42,833 nt of DNA, from the NCBI GenBank assembly GCA_041740975.1, contig JBGSKV010000074.1:1-42833 (forward strand). The letters run 5' to 3'. The notes under the pieces are model-generated. The model made no database searches and was not told the DNA's origin. It saw only the letters and a list, made by a program, of their open reading frames with translations. Shown one piece after another: positions 27,500-35,851 of this stretch. The DNA is from JBGSKV01 sp041740975. Lineage in GTDB: Bacteria > Bdellovibrionota_B > Oligoflexia > Oligoflexales > JALZUQ01. The translations under genes and the position numbers were made by a program. Position 1 is the first letter of the stretch. Each line of letters starts with the position of its first letter.

Positions 27500-28630
27500 A
27501 TGCGATTCAAAAGCTCTACAATGACGTTCTTCTTTCTGCTGGGCACCTTCGCGAACATTCAAGCCAGTCCTGCTGACAACAAATCTCCCGCAAGTGCTTC
27601 CGAGATTGAAGTCTGCGCACAACATTACAAATCTCAAGTAGGACGATTTGAACGAAGTCTCAAGCTATGGTTAGGCGACACTAAAAGCTCATACAACGTT
27701 TTTCAGAAATTAAGCGACTTAAGCGCACTACAAAATGACTACTTCAAACACTTCACGAGAAAACTCGCATTGGACACAAAATCCGACGATACCAAGATCC
27801 TCATCAATCGCATCAAAGATCTGAATAGCCTCCAATCAGATGCATTGAACAAAACTTCTGTGATTAGTGTCGCCGAATTTGAACTCACTTTATCACTCGA
27901 TAACATTCTGACTGAAGTCCAGAGCCTCCACAGTAACTTCGACTACCTCAATGGTGCTTGCAATGTCGAAAGAAAATCAGCCGAATCAGTCAAATCCGAG
28001 CTAAAAAATTGGTTTGGAGAAGTCGAAAAAATCAGGACTTTTATTAATCACTCTCGCATAGCTCGCGAACAAATCACATACTCATCAATTGAATATCTAA
28101 AAATAAAGTATCGTGCCCAACTGAATGCTAAAAATCAAAAAGGAATCGCTGATCTCCTTTCTACTTTGGAGAAAGCTCAACAACTTGAAACTTTAGTTGA
28201 TCAAATCCACTCCATTAACAAAAAATCGATCGGGGCTAACGGCGACGATCTGATCAATAAAAATCTGATGTATTTCAAACCGCTTCGCGCCTTTATGGGC
28301 TTCAGTGCCGATCTAAGAATTTTAGAATCAAAAGTGTCAGATCTTGGCGTACAGGAGGCAGTTGCAAACCCTATCCTTCGTCAAGTGAGGGCGATTCAAA
28401 GCCAAGTTCGCGAGACTTCAGAAAAATTGAAATCAGACGGATGGCAAACGATGCAAAATGAGCAAGTAGCCGCATTGCAAGCCCTTGAAATCCTCGATAA
28501 AAAGACAAGCTCTGTCTGCCGTCGGAAAGCTTTATCTTTAAGAGAAAATCTGTCGAAAAATTCCTCTGCTGAGGTTTTCGCCTCGACTGAGCATTTATTT
28601 GGTTTATTGATGGGGGAATGCCATGAATAA
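27500..28630 (+). CDS. Secreted helical protein upstream of a toxin-like lipoprotein
   Basis: 376 residues. Signal peptide ends near NIQASP. The mature chain is almost entirely helical and polar with many Lys/Glu/Leu, suggesting coiled coil; four Cys lie at the start, middle and end (last CHE). No family recognised. GAGAGGA precedes the ATG. Its stop overlaps the start of the toxin-like gene by 8 nt (ATGAATAA), indicating coupled translation and a shared role, perhaps as a carrier, chaperone or adhesin for the toxin-like lipoprotein (inference). Confidence 0.75.
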   Translation: MRFKSSTMTFFFLLGTFANIQASPADNKSPASASEIEVCAQHYKSQVGRFERSLKLWLGDTKSSYNVFQKLSDLSALQNDYFKHFTRKLALDTKSDDTKILINRIKDLNSLQSDALNKTSVISVAEFELTLSLDNILTEVQSLHSNFDYLNGACNVERKSAESVKSELKNWFGEVEKIRTFINHSRIAREQITYSSIEYLKIKYRAQLNAKNQKGIADLLSTLEKAQQLETLVDQIHSINKKSIGANGDDLINKNLMYFKPLRAFMGFSADLRILESKVSDLGVQEAVANPILRQVRAIQSQVRETSEKLKSDGWQTMQNEQVAALQALEILDKKTSSVCRRKALSLRENLSKNSSAEVFASTEHLFGLLMGECHE

Positions 28631-30338
28631 AATCAAAAGCATCGTTTCCTATGTGTTGATTGTATTCATCTCCATTCAATGCGGTAACCAGACGAATTTT
28701 AACGATCTGTCGATAACGACACAAGCCGGTGGCTTACAAGGGCGATCAGATGGGCCATCTACCGAAACCGGTTCCATGGAACTATCTAATCCGAATCACT
28801 ATGCAGCAAAAGGTCCTCGAACTGACGGGCACCACGAGCTAACCGACACACAAGATCGATCATTCGAAAATGCACACGTCTCCGTAAAAACCACCGTTAG
28901 CTACGATGTCAAAGACGGCGTTATTTCGAATGCGAAAGGCAGAACCGAATGGACGATAGCTAGATTCAACGATCACGCAGCATTAGAAAATAATCCGTTT
29001 GGCAATTATTTTCAAACCGAAGGCGGAAAAGGTATTTTCAACGGCCGAAATGAAGTTGAAAAAAGTACAAACAAACTTGATATCAGCTACGACGACAATG
29101 GAAATATCACGCACGAGAGTGGCAATCGTCCCAGCGGATATCAAGGAAGCTCGGGCGGAGAAATTGAGGGACGCGAACGTCCACCCGGCATAGGAGGAGG
29201 TCCTCCAGTTTTCGAAAGTCGGACATATCCAAATAAAAAAGCTCTCGAGGCCGCCGCTGCTAAATCAAAAGTCGAACTCAAATCAAGCCTAGACCGGATT
29301 GCTGATAGCAGCCGTAAAGCTCGAACCCTACATGCCGAGAAACTCAACTCCTTCGTGAGTTCGTACAACGCAAACGTACACGAACTCAAAAGCAAAATGC
29401 CAGGTCTCACCAATGCGCTTCCTATGGGAACCGCCGGCGAAAATCCTATCGTCGACAGAATTAGATCCGCAAAAAGTTACCTTAACTTTGCAAAACAAGA
29501 ATTAAACTCAGGATCTTGGCCGGGACATGAACACTCCCAGAAATTCGTCGAAATGGCAGAGTCAGCACTCAACCTAGCAGAGCAAAAGTCTGCAGAAGGT
29601 GACTACGATTCTGCGGAAGAGTTAGTTTCAGTGGCCGAAACAGCCCTCGATATCGCACTCAGTCTTACGCCAGTCGTTGGTTGGGCCAAAGATGTTTACG
29701 AAGTCTTTACAGGCTTGAATCTCATAACTGGCGAGGAACTTTCTAAGTTTGAGTATGGCATGGCTATTCTGGGAGCAGTCAGTGGCGGTATACTAAGTAA
29801 AATGGGCAAAACCAAACTTGCCGTAGACGCTTACGAAGGTCTAATTAAAAATAGCAAGGGATTGTCCAATGAGCTTCAACATGCGTCCAATGACATCCTT
29901 GAAAATTTTATCAAACCAAATTGGCATGTAAAAATTGTCAAAACCGAAAAAATTGAAATCATGAATGACAGTTTCAAGCCCCACCCAAAATATGATTCAC
30001 CTGCTGCGGGTAGAAATGCAAAGCATCTCATTAGCGACAGATTCGAAACTTTTATTAGAACTTATGAAGGAAATAATAGAGTTGGTAGTTTTATGGCCAG
30101 ATATTCGAGTATAAAAGGGTTAACCCCGGCACAAATTCGGCAAAAATTTGCGCTTGAACTTACCCCTACACATTTTACTAAAGTGTCTGTACCCCCCGGA
30201 ACTATTTTCAGAGGTAGCCTTACCGCTGAACAACCCAAGCTAAATGCCGTCGGTGGCGGCTGGCAATATGACTTAATTCAAAGGTTAGATACAAATCAAT
30301 ATTCAGAAGGAGTTCCAATTGGTGAAATATTCAATTGA
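28623..30338 (+). CDS. Polymorphic-toxin-like lipoprotein with pre-toxin TG-type segment
   Basis: 571 residues. A signal peptide with Cys20 (FISIQC) suggests lipidation, although Gln before Cys is atypical. Residues about 25-200 are polar with a Gly-rich stretch; about 205-345 are helical. About 340-395 contains TPVVGWAKDVYEVFTG and LNLITGEELSKFEYG, matching the pre-toxin TG (PT-TG) pattern found before toxin domains in polymorphic toxins. The last 120 residues (LTPTHFTKVSVPPGTIFRG, then AVGGGWQYDLI) look like a separate effector domain of unknown activity. Overlap with a small downstream gene that has a paralogue fits toxin-immunity organisation. Confidence 0.78.
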   Translation: MNKIKSIVSYVLIVFISIQCGNQTNFNDLSITTQAGGLQGRSDGPSTETGSMELSNPNHYAAKGPRTDGHHELTDTQDRSFENAHVSVKTTVSYDVKDGVISNAKGRTEWTIARFNDHAALENNPFGNYFQTEGGKGIFNGRNEVEKSTNKLDISYDDNGNITHESGNRPSGYQGSSGGEIEGRERPPGIGGGPPVFESRTYPNKKALEAAAAKSKVELKSSLDRIADSSRKARTLHAEKLNSFVSSYNANVHELKSKMPGLTNALPMGTAGENPIVDRIRSAKSYLNFAKQELNSGSWPGHEHSQKFVEMAESALNLAEQKSAEGDYDSAEELVSVAETALDIALSLTPVVGWAKDVYEVFTGLNLITGEELSKFEYGMAILGAVSGGILSKMGKTKLAVDAYEGLIKNSKGLSNELQHASNDILENFIKPNWHVKIVKTEKIEIMNDSFKPHPKYDSPAAGRNAKHLISDRFETFIRTYEGNNRVGSFMARYSSIKGLTPAQIRQKFALELTPTHFTKVSVPPGTIFRGSLTAEQPKLNAVGGGWQYDLIQRLDTNQYSEGVPIGEIFN

Positions 30339-30669
30339 AAATAAAATTTTAAAGGTAACAGACGCGAACGGCAATGTTCATTGTCAGAATTTTGAATGGC
30401 CCATAGACAAGATATTGGAAATAAATGGAATTCTGATAGTACTAATTATGCCTGAAAGTACCGCCACTTATAATCAAAATGTCTTCGGAGTCAGTCAAAA
30501 CGGGGAACTGCTTTGGCAAATTGAGACACAAAAAACCCCGTACGAAAACAGTCCTTACACTGGTCTGAATCTAAAAGATGGCAAACTTAGTTTATATAAT
30601 TGGGGTGGATTTTTGCTTTTTGTTGAACCGGGAACTGGAAAAGTTTTAAATCGAGTATTCACCAAATAA
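30322..30669 (+). CDS. Putative immunity protein 1
   Basis: 115 residues from GTG 30322, nine bases after GGAG; the choice aligns VKYSIE with the MKYTIS start of the paralogue at 30774. A TTG at 30319 is the alternative. It overlaps the toxin-like gene by 17 nt. It has no signal peptide and is predicted all-beta, with QNVFGVSQNG, LLWQIE, YENSPYTG and LYNWGGF. Immunity function is inferred from position and from the duplicated downstream copy, not from a recognised family. If the toxin is exported and acts in the cytosol, a cytosolic antidote is expected. Confidence 0.75.
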   Translation: MKYSIENKILKVTDANGNVHCQNFEWPIDKILEINGILIVLIMPESTATYNQNVFGVSQNGELLWQIETQKTPYENSPYTGLNLKDGKLSLYNWGGFLLFVEPGTGKVLNRVFTK

Positions 30670-30679
30670 GTGAGCGTCT

Positions 30680-30757
30680 ATGAGGATTTTGATCGCGATA
30701 GTGATTTTGTTTGGGAGTTACGTAGCACTTGCCATCGATGTAGTAAAAGACTGCTAA
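30680..30757 (+). CDS. 25-residue signal-peptide-like small ORF
   Basis: ATG 30680 opens a reading frame encoding MRILIAIVILFGSYVALAID followed by five residues and TAA. It looks like a complete signal peptide cleaved at ALA|ID with almost no mature part. It lies between the two putative immunity genes. No strong ribosome site (GTGAGCGTCT precedes it). It may be a remnant of a second secreted toxin gene lost between the immunity copies, or chance. Confidence 0.35.
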   Translation: MRILIAIVILFGSYVALAIDVVKDC

Positions 30758-30773
30758 AATAATAGGAATAACT

Positions 30774-31121
30774 ATGAAGTATACGATCTCAGGACAGACA
30801 TTAAACCTCACTAATGCAAGTGAAGAATCTTTTTCAGTTAGTTTCGCCTGGCCTATCTCTAAGGTTGTAACTTTCAAAAGTGTGTTAGTCGTTTTATTGA
30901 ATTACAGTTCAAAAGTTATTTTTAATGAGAATGTTTTTGGAGTCAATGGAGACGGAACAATTATCTGGCAAATTTCTGCAAATCCTTCTATCTACGAAAA
31001 TAGCCCTTACATAAACATAGGAAGCGAAGTTGGCAAAGCCATGCTTTACAATTGGTCAGGCTTCTCACTTACCGTGAAACCTTCCACTGGTGAAGTACTA
31101 CTACGAACGGCAGGGAAATAG
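30774..31121 (+). CDS. Putative immunity protein 2, paralogue of the 30322 product
   Basis: 115 residues, exactly the length of the first copy. A gapless hand alignment gives about 48 identical positions of 115, including NVFGV, WQI, YENSPY and LYNW. AGGA precedes ATG. No signal peptide. Tandem divergent immunity genes are common in toxin loci, where the spare copy protects against a related strain's toxin (established for polymorphic toxins in general). Its partner toxin is not in this window unless the 571-residue protein is recognised by both. Confidence 0.75.
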   Translation: MKYTISGQTLNLTNASEESFSVSFAWPISKVVTFKSVLVVLLNYSSKVIFNENVFGVNGDGTIIWQISANPSIYENSPYINIGSEVGKAMLYNWSGFSLTVKPSTGEVLLRTAGK

Positions 31122-31186
31122 CAAAACTTTGAATATCGCAACGTCAAGAACCCCCGAATTTTAACTATTAGACACAGGAGAAAAAA

Positions 31187-32239
31187 ATGAAAACGAAGCT
31201 AAAACTAATTACGTTTTTCTTTGTCCTAATTACTGCGACTTCTGCGCATTCTCAGGAAGATGCGATCTCAACCGACGAATTAAGCTCTGAAGGTTTGACG
31301 AATACTTCTCAGTCTTCAGACATCGAAGAACTTACGCCACTCGAGCTTAGGTCGTTTGAGCACTCTGACTGCGGCGTTTTGAGATATAAGCAAATTGAAC
31401 ATCCAAGTTGCGGAGACGTTTACCATAGTAAACGCACGAAAAGCTGCGGAGTCGAACTCTATAAAGATGCTCCTCATCCTAACTGCCCTGGCTCAACCAA
31501 ATATGAGGAGTATGAAATTAAATGGAAGCAAAAGTGTAAAACAGGGTTTGTAAAAAAAGAAATTAAAGGAAAACCTGGAATTACTGTCGGAAGAGAGCAT
31601 GAACATACAATTGGTGGCACCCCAGATAAATACTTTTGCATCAAAACGGCAGTCAATAAAAAGTGCAGACTAAAAGCCAACGGTATTGAGAGTTATAAAC
31701 TTTGCGAGCACAAAGATCACGGACTCAAAGGTTATAAAACTTGTGATAGCACGGAACCAGAAAGCTTCAAGACTTGCGAAATGTATATACCTTCTGACGA
31801 AATTCCATTTTTTGTCACACAAAAGAAGTCAACACTACCGCTGATGATAAAAACCTATTTTACGCTGAAAAGTAATTACTTTATCATTAAAGAATCAAAG
31901 CAGCAGATGGCTTGTACGATCGCAAAGGCAGTAGAATCTGGCCTCACTCCACGTGCGCTAGTAGAGATGAAGGCAACTTACCAGGCAATTTTTTCGGAAA
32001 CCCTCGACTTGCAAAAAATAGATTGCTCGCAAACTGATCTCACTTTGGAGCAAAACCCTCTCTGCACAGAGAATCCGGATTTACCTGAGTGCGATACCCT
32101 GACGTCTTACAACGGCGTTGCTCATTGGCTTGATGTCCTCCAAACTGATTTGGTGAACATCCAGTCCCAAACTAATATTCAGGATGCGAAGATTAAAGAC
32201 TCAATCCTAGGTTTATCTGAGCGAATAATGAAATTGTAG
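31187..32239 (+). CDS. Secreted Cys-rich repeat protein of unknown function
   Basis: 350 residues with a signal peptide ending near SAHSQ and an AGGAGA site. About 18 Cys are concentrated in repeats. The first set (about 60-110) has units like SCGDVYHSK and SCGVELYKDAPHPNC. The second (about 160-200) has units like GIESYKLCEHKDH, GLKGYKTCDST and ESFKTCEMY. The common pattern is CG or G, then two or three residues, then Y-K. The C-terminal third is helical. It follows the toxin/immunity genes on the same strand and may belong to the same locus. Family not recognised. Confidence 0.75.
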   Translation: MKTKLKLITFFFVLITATSAHSQEDAISTDELSSEGLTNTSQSSDIEELTPLELRSFEHSDCGVLRYKQIEHPSCGDVYHSKRTKSCGVELYKDAPHPNCPGSTKYEEYEIKWKQKCKTGFVKKEIKGKPGITVGREHEHTIGGTPDKYFCIKTAVNKKCRLKANGIESYKLCEHKDHGLKGYKTCDSTEPESFKTCEMYIPSDEIPFFVTQKKSTLPLMIKTYFTLKSNYFIIKESKQQMACTIAKAVESGLTPRALVEMKATYQAIFSETLDLQKIDCSQTDLTLEQNPLCTENPDLPECDTLTSYNGVAHWLDVLQTDLVNIQSQTNIQDAKIKDSILGLSERIMKL

Positions 32240-32289
32240 TTCGATAACAGTCAACTTCCGACCTAAGAATTTTTGGTTGTCAGTGCAAA

Positions 32290-32439
32290 ATGATGCAGTT
32301 GGTATTGTATTTTGATTTTATATCTGGTTGGCCAGACTCTAAATTTTTAGGGTCTGCGTCCAGGTTTAACGCATTTTTCGCCAAACAATTTAAGCCCGAA
32401 CAGGAATCGCATTGGTGCGAGCAGACAGAAGCCCGATAA
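32290..32439 (+). other. Short 49-codon frame, possible remnant of a DsbA-like gene
   Basis: An open frame starts MMQLVLYFDFISGWP, which recalls the YFDFISPW opening of DsbA/2-hydroxychromene-2-carboxylate isomerase proteins, but stops after 49 codons and lacks the rest of the fold. No ribosome site is visible. The 207 nt between 32240 and 32446 otherwise show nothing. Treat as a possible pseudogene fragment or chance. Confidence 0.2.
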
Positions 32440-32446
32440 AAAACGG

Positions 32447-32809
32447 CTACAAATCCACAATCGTCTTAAACCCGCCGTAACACATCCGCTTCGTTTCAAA
32501 TATCTTTACAGACTCATCCATCATATTGAGCATGCGTTTATCCTTCATGACTTTGGCATTGACCTTGTCGCGGTGCGCTTTGGACTTGTATGCAATCCAA
32601 GAGAAAATCACTGTTTCGCCAGCCTTGACTTTGGCCAGCTTTGGAAAAGAAATACCGTATGGAAACTTCATATCGTCGCCGACGCACTCTATATATTCTA
32701 ACGCTCCACAATCCATCCAGACTTTTCCCGCCCGTTTCGAAATGGTTTGATAGGCTTTGAGGCTTTTCTTGGGCACAGGAATGACAAATCCATCGACATA
32801 CTTCGCCAT
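32447..32809 (-). CDS. DUF1428 (YbaA-like) protein
   Basis: 120 residues, full length for the family. The diagnostic opening KYVDGFVIPVPKKSLKAY, then MDCGALEYIECVGDD, VIFSWIAYKSKAHRD, and the closing KRMCYGGFKTIVDL match E. coli YbaA-type proteins closely. The fold is a dimeric alpha-beta barrel (ferredoxin-like) of unknown activity. AAAGGAG precedes the ATG. It is transcribed away from the four-gene exported operon at 32997. Confidence 0.93.
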   Translation of the reverse strand: MAKYVDGFVIPVPKKSLKAYQTISKRAGKVWMDCGALEYIECVGDDMKFPYGISFPKLAKVKAGETVIFSWIAYKSKAHRDKVNAKVMKDKRMLNMMDESVKIFETKRMCYGGFKTIVDL

Positions 32810-32922
32810 ACAAACTCCTTTTTAGATTAGCTTCAGCAAATATGGTAACGCTTTGAGCTAACTCTACAACACAATACTTAGCTTATTTAATAAACATAAT
32901 TTTTATAAAAAATAAAAAATTA

Positions 32923-32951
32923 TTGACAGAACCACAACGCGCTAGTTAGAT
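32923..32951 (+). promoter_or_regulatory. Candidate promoter for the four-gene exported operon
   Basis: A perfect TTGACA (32923-32928) is followed after 17 nt by TTAGAT (32946-32951), a poor -10. Directly upstream (about 32888-32921) lies a very A+T-rich run that could act as an UP element. The good -35 and A/T tract support the call; the weak -10 lowers it. Confidence 0.45.
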
Positions 32952-32996
32952 GCGCGTAACTGATATCGAACTTTTTAAGGTACTGAGTTAAGCAAA

Positions 32997-34523
32997 ATGC
33001 TGAAACTAATACGCGCGTACTGTGCGGCCATAGCCGTGCTTTGTACAGCCACGACATCCTTTTGTGCGGCGGATACCGCCGACATAGCCACCGAGATCGT
33101 CCAGGCCATGCCTGGCGCAGATCCATCACGCGGCGACTTACGACCCGACGCAGACATCACGCGCGCCGAAATCATCATGCGGGTTCACTTCGCACATTTG
33201 CAGCATATTTTTCACTTTGGATTCTTAAATCAATTTCAAAGCAAACACAGCAGCGGTTCCTATGCGCACAGTAGTCGAATCGCCGCCGAAAACAGGATGC
33301 TCGGCTTCGATATCGATATGCACCCCACAAGTCTGCACCCAAAATACGGCACACTTTTTGTGGAGACCAAAACCGGATTGAGCTTTTCACCGAGTACAAC
33401 GCATTATGGCAATGTTTTTTTTCGCTTCAAAGATTCTCTCGTTCGCCGCACAACTTATTCGCCGTATGACAGCTTAGGTTCTCCCATTGTATTTCCATTG
33501 AGCGACTTCGCTAGTCTTTCGGCAAGACTTCGATCCAGCGGGATTTCAAGCTATCTGGAAGCACAGATTTGGGGTGACGTGACCTTAAGCGATGTTGCCG
33601 AAATTTGGCTGCCCGGCGATAAGGTTCACGATCCAGCTATGCTTGCAGTCTGCAAAGAATACGGAATCAAAGTCTTTGAATACTCTGGCAGTTCCGACTG
33701 GGACATTGCCCGCACCAGAACTCTCGTCCATAACTTTGCTCCTACCGGAAAAGTCTTTCAGCACCCGACCGTTTCTGAATACGTCAGCCTCCTCACAAAG
33801 CTTCGCGACACGCAGTGGATCTCCGCCGTATTCGACGGCCTCGGACGACTCGGTTCTCCGGAAGCGATTGACGCCTTGAAAAAATGCATAGGCTCTGCCG
33901 TTTGTGATCGCAGCCGTGAAGCAGTGAATCAAGCGATTCAAGCAGTGGAGCGCGGCAAGAATTCTTTGTTTCGGTTGTTCAATCAAGCGCGACATGATGG
34001 ACTCAAAAAAGCCATCGTTCGTTTTTTAGAAGCGAAGCGATGGGACGTGCCAGAAGAAATGCGCGCCTTTGCTGGATTTGCACCGAAACCAGCACCCATA
34101 ATTAAACTCGTCGATGAAAGAGCCGCAGCTCCGACGCCGCCAGTCCGACACGAAGCCACTCCACCAGCACATTCCCCTCGAATCGCTGACACGCCACCAC
34201 CAAGTCGAACGTCTTCTGGCGAAGTGACGCGAAGCATTCGCGATCTCTTACATCAAATTCGAGAGTCTGAAGACTCATCTGAGATCAACGCTTATATTGC
34301 GGAGCTCAACGAACTCTTGTCGGACCGAGCAAACTACCCGCGCATTATTGAAAAACTCGGGGATCACTCGCGGTTTGCCCATATTGTTTCCAAGTACGCC
34401 GATCAACTCCCGAGGTCCTTCATAAAAGTTTTCTATGATCACCTCAAAACTATGGCGACTCGCGAATCCGCATTAAGACGCGCATACGAAAGTTGTGCCG
34501 CCGTTTTTGGAGAAGCTGCATGA
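32997..34523 (+). CDS. Exported DUF3626-like protein with shared C-terminal domain
   Basis: 508 residues. Signal peptide ends near TSFCA|AD. Residues about 55-225 follow the order I associate with DUF3626: a His-containing helix, SQ/GS-type polar block (QSKHSSGSYAHSS), LHPKYGTLFVE, HYGNVFFRFKD, RRTTYSPYDS, and YLE188AQ190IWGDV. Sequence order R...S/T...E-x-Q is reminiscent of ADP-ribosyltransferases (inference only). A Pro-rich linker (about 360-400) leads to a C-terminal helical domain (about 405-505) that is shared with the next gene's product. First gene of a four-gene operon; its stop overlaps the next ATG (ATGA). Confidence 0.72.
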   Translation: MLKLIRAYCAAIAVLCTATTSFCAADTADIATEIVQAMPGADPSRGDLRPDADITRAEIIMRVHFAHLQHIFHFGFLNQFQSKHSSGSYAHSSRIAAENRMLGFDIDMHPTSLHPKYGTLFVETKTGLSFSPSTTHYGNVFFRFKDSLVRRTTYSPYDSLGSPIVFPLSDFASLSARLRSSGISSYLEAQIWGDVTLSDVAEIWLPGDKVHDPAMLAVCKEYGIKVFEYSGSSDWDIARTRTLVHNFAPTGKVFQHPTVSEYVSLLTKLRDTQWISAVFDGLGRLGSPEAIDALKKCIGSAVCDRSREAVNQAIQAVERGKNSLFRLFNQARHDGLKKAIVRFLEAKRWDVPEEMRAFAGFAPKPAPIIKLVDERAAAPTPPVRHEATPPAHSPRIADTPPPSRTSSGEVTRSIRDLLHQIRESEDSSEINAYIAELNELLSDRANYPRIIEKLGDHSRFAHIVSKYADQLPRSFIKVFYDHLKTMATRESALRRAYESCAAVFGEAA

Positions 34524-35851
34524 TCAAAATCGCTAACGTCGTTTTCTTTATTGCTTCCCTACTTGTTTCAAGTGGCTCCGTCGAGGCCCGAGACAAATCT
34601 TCTATTGATGCCCTGACGAGAGGAACCGAACGTCCAACGATACAGGAAGTCTCGCAATTTCCAGTCGAAGTTGTTCGCTCCAATCTCGGCGATCCGCTCG
34701 CACTTACCGCTAGAGACCAAACGGTTTATAAACTTTATGAGTTAATGGTTCAGGAACTTCGCCATAAATATAGCGATTCGTTAATTATGATATTTGGTCG
34801 GGACGGCGAAGAATTTTACGATGCCTATATGGCCATGGCCAGTCGTGAAGAAGCCAGTCGAATCAAACTTTTTGATGCCAGCCGGCCCCTGTCCCGCAAC
34901 AGCAGTGATCGGGCTTTGATGGTGTACATGCAAGCACACGGCATGCGGATCAATGATATTATAGCGGGTCGCCAAAAAGTAGTTTGGATTGACTCCGGTT
35001 CACGAGGATCGATTTACATTACACTTCTGGCGGTGTTGATTCGACAGGTCCCCGACACTGACCCTCAACGTTCTCAAAAGCTACGAAATATTTTTAATAT
35101 GATCAGTCCAAAATTGATTGTGGCCTGGGGCCACCCAACTGCGGCCAATTTCGCGGATACTCTCATCGCCCACGGCACGACGAATGCGGATTTGATTGGG
35201 ACGATGTTTTCGCAGCTGTACTTCGAACAGATTCCTCGCAACGGGCGGGCAGAGTTTGGCATTGACGGCGACGACGCTTCGAAAAGACGCTGGGTGGTTG
35301 ATCATATCGAACATATTCCCAAATGGGGACCACGTACTCAACTCGTAAGGGATTCAGGTGTCGTAGAATACGAAGCCCCGGAACCTCACATCAATAAACC
35401 AGCCTATTTTTTAAACCAGGCCAAAGTCGCGCAACATTTTGCGCGCCTAAGATCCGGCGCGCGTACTTCGCCGGTCGTTGCCGACGACGATGAAGATGAA
35501 GAAATCGAAGAGAGAACTCACCGTCGGCCCGTTGTGATTTCTTTACCTGCTGGCGTAAGCATGGACGACTTCGCGGCTCTTATCAAAATCGTTCGCGAAA
35601 GCGAATCCGGTGAAGTCAGAGACGCGGCCCTGCAAAGAGTTCTCGTCATGACGAAAGATCCGGAATTGTATCCGTTGATTATTACTAATTTTGCTGATTC
35701 GGCTCGGTTTGCGCATATTGTTCACAAATTCACCGAATTATTTAATCGTAAATTTCTCCAAGCTTACTACACATTTATCAAAGCCAAAGGCTCGAGTGAT
35801 GGCGCTCACCTGAGAATGATGAGGTCTTGTGAAATACTTTTCGGCAAATAA
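34520..35851 (+). CDS. Exported protein of unknown function with the shared C-terminal domain
   Basis: 443 residues from ATG 34520, which follows GGAGA and overlaps the upstream stop. Signal peptide ends near SVEARD. The central region has IMIFGRDGEEFYDAYMAM, LFDASRPLSR and VVWIDSGSRGSIYITLL. The last resembles a nucleotide- or PRPP-binding loop, but no family can be named. An acidic linker (DDDEDEEIEE, about 325) leads to a C-terminal domain of about 95 residues; it aligns without gaps to that of the preceding protein around RFAHIV, with YPLIITNFADS and RSCEILFGK at the end. Stop overlaps the next gene by 23 nt. Confidence 0.72.
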   Translation: MIKIANVVFFIASLLVSSGSVEARDKSSIDALTRGTERPTIQEVSQFPVEVVRSNLGDPLALTARDQTVYKLYELMVQELRHKYSDSLIMIFGRDGEEFYDAYMAMASREEASRIKLFDASRPLSRNSSDRALMVYMQAHGMRINDIIAGRQKVVWIDSGSRGSIYITLLAVLIRQVPDTDPQRSQKLRNIFNMISPKLIVAWGHPTAANFADTLIAHGTTNADLIGTMFSQLYFEQIPRNGRAEFGIDGDDASKRRWVVDHIEHIPKWGPRTQLVRDSGVVEYEAPEPHINKPAYFLNQAKVAQHFARLRSGARTSPVVADDDEDEEIEERTHRRPVVISLPAGVSMDDFAALIKIVRESESGEVRDAALQRVLVMTKDPELYPLIITNFADSARFAHIVHKFTELFNRKFLQAYYTFIKAKGSSDGAHLRMMRSCEILFGK

